From: Erodium maritimum
Taxonomy: Eukaryota; Streptophyta; Magnoliopsida; Geraniales; Geraniaceae
Reading direction: 5' to 3'
Length of the DNA stretch: 64,000 nt
Assembly (NCBI GenBank): GCA_963921825.1
Contig: OY997589.1
Location: forward strand, 70,912,523 to 70,976,522
Part shown: piece after piece, positions 59,112-64,000 of the stretch
Layout of the letters: every line of letters starts with the position of its first letter
Numbering within the stretch: position 1 is the stretch's first letter
Notes under the pieces: model-generated
Seen by the model: the letters and a program-made list of their open reading frames with translations, nothing else
Told to the model about the DNA's origin: nothing
Database searches by the model: none
Program-made: the position numbers and the translations under genes

Positions 59112-59409
59112 TTTTGTTTTTTCTCTTTGATTGTTTTTTGTTATTTTTTTTTATTTCCGAGGACTACTCTCCTTTTGGTTTTAAAGGCTTTTTCCTTTAA
59201 GCTCCATTGCCGGGAGCTCCTTTGTTATCGTTGTACTTTGGTCTTCTCGACCTTAAGATGCTTTCCTACTTGGAAAGTTTCTCTTTCTTAAATAAAATTG
59301 TTTGCGCTGATAAAAAAGAAAGAGCTGGCAATCCTATTCTAGCTACAACTCTCTCATATCTCTATTTCTTTATTATAGTTATCTCCTAGTATTGTATAAC
59401 ACGCTAATA

Positions 59410-60062
59410 GAGGAGAAATCAAATAGAAACCACCTCTTAACCTAGTAACTATGAGAACTCATCCAAGCCATCCATTTTAAGAATAGATGGATGATATGTA
59501 ATTGAGTTGTTGACTGCAAAAACACAACATTTTTTAATAAGTGGTAGGGGCTTTTTAGTAAAACTATCATATTACCTTTTTTTACCAATTCACTAATTTA
59601 ATTTTTTTCGTTTCGTTTGAACTCCGATTGACTTCAAACTTTTGTCAATATTTTTGTTTTTTCAAGGCCTTTTTTATCAAGATCAGTCATGAATATATTT
59701 TGAAGAACGAAAAAAACTATTTTAGGGCTGATTTAAAAAAAATATGGGTAATTTTTATCAACACTTTACACTGTTTTTATTAACACTTTACACTGATTTT
59801 ATCAACACTGGACACTAGGTTTATCACCTCATTTTTCAAAACTAAACATGATTTAATTTTTTACTCTTCGTTTGAACTCCGATTAGCTTAAAACTTGCGC
59901 CAATATCTTTGTTTTTTCAAGGGCTTTCTATCAAGACCAGTGGTTAATATGTTTTAAAGCAAGAAAAAATAAATTACTTCGGGGCTGAATTAAAAAGAAA
60001 GTATATCTGGATAATTTTTATCAACACTTTACACTGGTTCTATCAACATTTTACTCTGATTT
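59410..60062 (+). mobile_element. left arm of a Mutator-like fold-back element (truncated)
   Basis: Begins gaggagaaatcaaatag and carries the same ordered blocks as the element at 60547-61885: TIR, ttaataagtggta, ccaattcactaatttaat, cgtttgaactccgatt, and tatcaacactttacactg repeats (59757-59820 and about 60017-60062). The opposite arm is not found before the next insertions, so this copy is broken. Confidence 0.6.
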
Positions 60063-60537
60063 TAGAGCATGTACAATGGAAAGGCTCACTAGTAAGGCTC
60101 ACATGCTGACTGGACAAAATAGTGGGAATTGGGACTCAGAATAGTGGGTGTTTTGTAATGAGAGACTTGTATGTGATGCTCACATTGTTAGTGGATGCTG
60201 ACTGGATGCTGAGTGGTTAATTAATTGATATTCTGTTGTTTTATTTAATTATTTATCAGAAACAGTTTAAATCATATAAGATTTAAATAAATGTGAAAAA
60301 AATAAACAATGACAATAAAAAAATAATCAAGTAAATTAAAACTGATAATTTTATTTATTTCCGAATACGAGCATCAAGTACAAAAGACTAATCGTTGACA
60401 ATGAAACCAGCTCCATATATGTCATAATTATATATTTTTTTATATTATATATACATTAATTTTATTATATATTTATATTATAAAATAAATATGTATACAT
60501 ATATAAGAGGCACACGTTCCTTTCAAAAAAAATAAGA
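60063..60537. mobile_element. Harbinger-like terminal fragment plus AT-rich DNA
   Basis: gagcatgtacaatgg at 60065, preceded by tta, matches the PIF/Harbinger terminus seen at 16603 and 21469. About 170 bases of element-like sequence (tgctgactggatgctgag) follow, then AT-rich DNA. No right end seen, so probably truncated. Confidence 0.4.
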
Positions 60538-60546
60538 GTCACACGA

Positions 60547-61885
60547 GAGGTGAAATCGGCTACAAACCACTCTTAACCTAAAAACTAGAGAACCAATCCT
60601 AGCCCCACACACCTAAGATCCAACATTCACCATGATGCCACATCATCACCCCATATTCACCCAAATTCACGCCACTTTCATCTTTTCTCACACAAGAAAG
60701 GGTATAATTGTAAAAGCATGGTGTCATGTGGACAAATGTCCATTTTTTTCTTCACCAATTCACTAATTTAATATTTCCCGATTAGTTTGAACTCCGATTA
60801 CCTTCAAACTTGCGCCAATATTTTTATTTTTTCAAGGGCTTTAAATCAAGATCAATCATGAATATATTTTGAAGAACGAAAATAAAAAGGTATATTGGGG
60901 TGATAAAAATAATGTTGAGTGTTGATAAATCTTCACTAATAAATGTTTTATATCGGATGTATCAAACTAGTGCTAAATGTTGATAAAAACATGTGCTGAG
61001 GTGATAAAAAACATGTTCAATTTTGATAATAAGTGTGATAAACTAGAATTTAGCATTGATAAAAAAAAACATGTGATGGGGTGATAAGAACATATGTAAT
61101 TTAATGGTAAACATAGTGCTTAGTGTTGATAAAACTAGTGTTCATAAAAACACGTGATGAGGTGATAAAAATCATGTTCGGTTTTAGAAAATGAGGTGAT
61201 AAAACTAGTGTCCAGTGTTGATAAAACCAGTGTAAAGTGTTGATAAAACCAATGTAAAGTGTTGATAAAAATTACCCATATATAAATAAATTTTTAATCA
61301 GCCCCGAAATAATTCTTTTTTTCGTGCTTCAAAAAAAACATGTGATGGGGGTGATAAAACACACGTAATTTAATGATAAACCTAGTGTTTGGTGTTGATA
61401 AAACTAGTGTTCATAAAAAGCACGTGATGATGTGATAAAATCATGATCAGTTTTGGAAATGAGGTGATAAACCCAGTGCAAAGTGTTGTTAAAACTAGTG
61501 TAACAGTGTTGATAAAACCAGAGCAAAGTGTTGAAAAAACTACCCATGTATAATTTTTTTTAAATCAGCCCTGAAATAGTTTTTTTTTTCGCGCTTCAAA
61601 ATATACTCATGAGTGATCTTGATAGAAATCCCTTGAAAAAATAAAACTAATGGCGCAAGTTTGAAGTCAATCGGAGTTCAAACGAAGTGGGAAAAATTAA
61701 ATTAGTGAATTGGTAAAAAAATATATGATAGTTTTACTAAAAAGCTCTTCCCACTTACTAAAAAGTGCTGTTTTTTTGCAGTCAACAACTCAATTGTATC
61801 TCATCCCTCCATTCTTAAAATAGATGGCTTAGATTGGTTCTCTAGTTTTTAGGTTAAGACATGGTTTGTATTTGATTTCTCCTCA
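60547..61885. mobile_element. Mutator-like fold-back element with perfect 9-bp duplication
   Basis: 1,339 bp, flanked by gtcacacga at 60538-60546 and 61886-61894. Inverted arms (about 60547-60890 and 61560-61885) share gaggagaaatc-like ends, ttaacctaaaaactagagaacc, and ccaattcactaatttaat blocks. The interior is a string of gataaaactagtgt-type repeats. No transposase. The left arm carries a replacement segment (about 60610-60750) not seen in the right arm. Confidence 0.85.
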
Positions 61886-61935
61886 GTCACACGATGAACA
61901 ATAAACTCTACATACTCTATTAGTATAATATAATA

Positions 61936-64000
61936 GAGAAGAAATCAAATAGAAACCACTCCTTAACGTAAAAATTGTGTGAATCAATCCAAGCCATTCA
62001 TTTTAACAATGGATGGATGAGATGCAATTGATTTGTTGACTGCAAAAAAAACAGCACTTTTTAATAAGTGGTAAGGGTTTTTTAGTAACAATAGAGACGT
62101 CGCCCCTACTTCTAAAAAACCCTAGCTCCTCTTCACTATCGTAGACGTCGCCGGCGGCGGCTTGTGTGGCTTCGGCCAACACAGTCGTCGGTGGCCCTTC
62201 TCCATCTCCCCCATATTCTCTTCCCCTCGATCTAAGCATGCGCCTCCCTCTCGGATTTGGTCTAACCGAACCCTCTGTTCAGTCGCACAGGACGGATTTG
62301 TGTTCTGCTGCTGCCCCACCGCCCCCACTCCCCGCGTGTACATGTTCGCCGATCTTCTCAGATTAGATCAGGGAGTTGGGTCTTCACCGGTAGCTATTGT
62401 CCGTCATTTTTTGGTGTCGTGTGTGCTGATAGTTTGTTTGACTGAGTCGTGTTCGCCGGCGTAGGTTGAGGTGGTTGAAACTGGCCCTGTTGTCTGTTTC
62501 GTTGGGTGTAGTGCAGGCATGTTTCAGGTTTGGTTTCTTGCCCATCTGCGTAATAAATGGTGCAAATCAATTTTGGTTGTAGATGACGCTGTATTTGGAT
62601 GCAATTCTCATTGATTGGTTATGGAGGTGTCTTTTGTTAGGTTAATTTGACCCGTGAGTGGTCTCGTATCTGTTGGAAGTATTTGTTCCGGCTATTGCAT
62701 ATTGGGTGTGGTTTTGAGGTCAGATTGGTTTCGTGGGTTAGGTGTGGTCAACGAATCAAGCAAATTGGGTGAGTTCTTTGGAAGGGTTTGATTGTTCTAT
62801 ATCAGGAATCGAGACCGTTTCAATGGTAGTTTCCACTCCTTAATTTGTGGGGAGGTCGGTTGTTTTGTTGGGTTAGTGGTTTTTGTTCTGGTTACCGAAT
62901 GATTGGAAGTTCCGAGTAGTTCATGTCCGGTGTTGGATGAGGCTATGTTAGTTATTGGGACCGTTCAATCCTCGCGCTTTGCTCTCAGATGGAGGAGGTC
63001 TCGATGATCAAGTATCGAGGTCGTTTCATTTTGAAGCAGTACGAGCCGAAAGAGGTCCCGATGGTTCTGTTGCAGGAATCGAGACCGTTTGGTCTGTTCG
63101 TTGGTAACTCAGGTTTAGGTGACGTGGTTCGCGAATAAAGTTACTTTCAAGACTTATGAAGTGGTACGAGGGTAGTCTCGAACTTTGTCTGCTTTTTGTG
63201 GTTTATTTGTGGGCTGCGTCCCTATTGTTTCTTTTTGTTTTGGTTCTGTCTTTTTCCTTGTTGCTCCTTTGAGCTGTTTTAGGCTTGGGACGATCCTTTT
63301 CTGAGGTTGATCTCCTACCTTGTTTTCCCGACTCAGAAAAGCAAAGGTTTAATAAATTTTCACTTATAAAAAAAATGGTTTTTTTTAGTAAAACCATCAT
63401 TTTTTTTACCAATTCACTAATTTAATTTTTCCCGCTTCGTTTGAACTCTGATTGGCTTCAAACTTGGGCCATTAGTTTTGTTTTTTCAAGGGCTTTCTAT
63501 CAAGATCAGTCATGAATATATTTTGAAGCACGAAAAAAAAAAATTATTTCGGGCCTGATTTTTAAAAAAAAGTTAAGTCTGGGTAATTTTTATGAACACT
63601 ATACACTGGGTTTATGAACACTATACACTGGGTTTATCAACACTGAACACTAGTTTTATCACCTCATTTTCCAAAATCGAACATGATTTTTTATGAACAT
63701 TAAGCACTAGTTTTATCAACACTAAACTTTATGTTTATCATTAAATTACATGTGTTTTTATCATCCCATCACATGTTTTTTTATCAACACTAACCTCTAG
63801 GTTATCACCCTTATTTCGGGGCTGATTTTAAAAAATAGTTAAGTCTGGGTAATTTTTATCAACACTATACACTGGTTTATCAACACTATACACTGGGTTT
63901 ATCAACACTAAACACTAGTTTTATCACCTCATTTTCCAAAATTGAACATGATTTTTATCACATCATCACATGTTTTTTTATGAACACTAAGCACTAGTTT
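61936..64000 (+). mobile_element. further fold-back element, continuing past the window end
   Basis: Starts gagaagaaatcaaatagaaacc, homologous to the start at 59410. It is interrupted by a small retroelement (62089-63376) and resumes with ccaattcactaatttaat, cgtttgaactctgatt and tatcaacactatacactgg repeats up to the last base. Its right arm, if present, lies outside. Confidence 0.65.
62089..63376 (+). mobile_element. small LINE-like retroelement inside a fold-back element
   Basis: A 1.29-kb insertion between copies of ggttttttagtaa (62076-62088 and, with two extra T, 63377-63391). Comparison with the uninterrupted copy at 59540-59570 shows the fold-back sequence resumes exactly at the second repeat. 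It ends aataaattttcacttataaaaaaaat, with a weak hairpin (TTTTC...GAAAA, 63323-63340). The longest frames are 100 and 66 codons with no domain. Its 5' half is GC-rich, like a 5' UTR or the start of an ORF1. Confidence 0.7.

Larger units (their letters stand above)
54809..59325 (+). mobile_element. ORF1-only LINE-like retroelement, split by a solo LTR
   Basis: Flanked by exact 16-bp direct repeats tggcaatcctattcta (54793-54808 and 59326-59341). It ends with a small hairpin (CTTTCC-tactt-GGAAAG, 59261-59277) and an A-rich tail gctgataaaaaag, the same tail as the first LINE. Without the 2.78-kb solo LTR it is about 1.73 kb and contains only an RRM-type ORF1, no endonuclease or RT. This is the layout of half-LINE (HAL1-like) elements. 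A retrocopy of a host RRM gene is the alternative. Confidence 0.75.

Overview
The window looks like intergenic chromatin from a repeat-rich flowering-plant nuclear genome, probably a eudicot (inference). It holds plant-type L1 LINEs, DUF4283-type LINE ORF1 remnants, a Ty1/copia element, a PIF/Harbinger element, Mutator-like fold-back elements and a family of long solo LTRs. I found one convincing host gene in 64 kb: a short secreted pectin methylesterase/invertase inhibitor (PMEI) on the minus strand at 22038-22631. I saw no rRNA or tRNA genes, no CRISPR array and nothing bacterial or organellar.

Layout. 1-2.2 kb: AT-rich DNA and a small minus-strand LINE-like insertion (419-1756). 2.2-8.9 kb: a full-length but decayed L1-type LINE (ORF1 with RRM; ORF2 with endonuclease, RT and zf-RVT). 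9-16.4 kb: several 1.1-1.5 kb LINE-derived insertions and a 478-bp fold-back MITE. 16.6-21.5 kb: a PIF/Harbinger element that keeps its SANT protein but has no transposase, split by a 2.66-kb solo LTR. 22.0-22.7 kb: the PMEI gene. 23-24.7 kb: another LINE-derived insertion, just upstream of the PMEI promoter. 24.7-27 kb: a SINE candidate, a degenerate ORF and a TRIM-like element.

27.1-38.8 kb: a Mutator-like element with a 9-bp target duplication, interrupted by a second L1 LINE, which is itself interrupted by a solo LTR. 38.8-40.1 kb: a LINE-derived insertion. 40.2-44.6 kb: a young Ty1/copia element that has lost gag. 44.7-53.9 kb: two LINE-derived elements inserted one after the other at the same target sequence, one of them containing two nested solo LTRs. 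54.3-54.7 kb: a fold-back element carrying a piece of the Harbinger SANT gene. 54.8-59.3 kb: an ORF1-only LINE-like retroelement with its own target duplication, split by another solo LTR. 59.4-64 kb: nested Mutator-like fold-back elements built from short TATCAACACT-type repeats, one carrying a further small retroelement.

Working together: the genes here are mostly parasites acting on each other. Two LINEs encode (or once encoded) the RT that could have mobilised the ORF1-only and ORF-poor elements in trans. Many insertions keep target-site duplications, so the order of nesting can be read directly from the sequence. All coordinates come from reading the sequence by eye; family names rest on recognised motifs, not on a database search.
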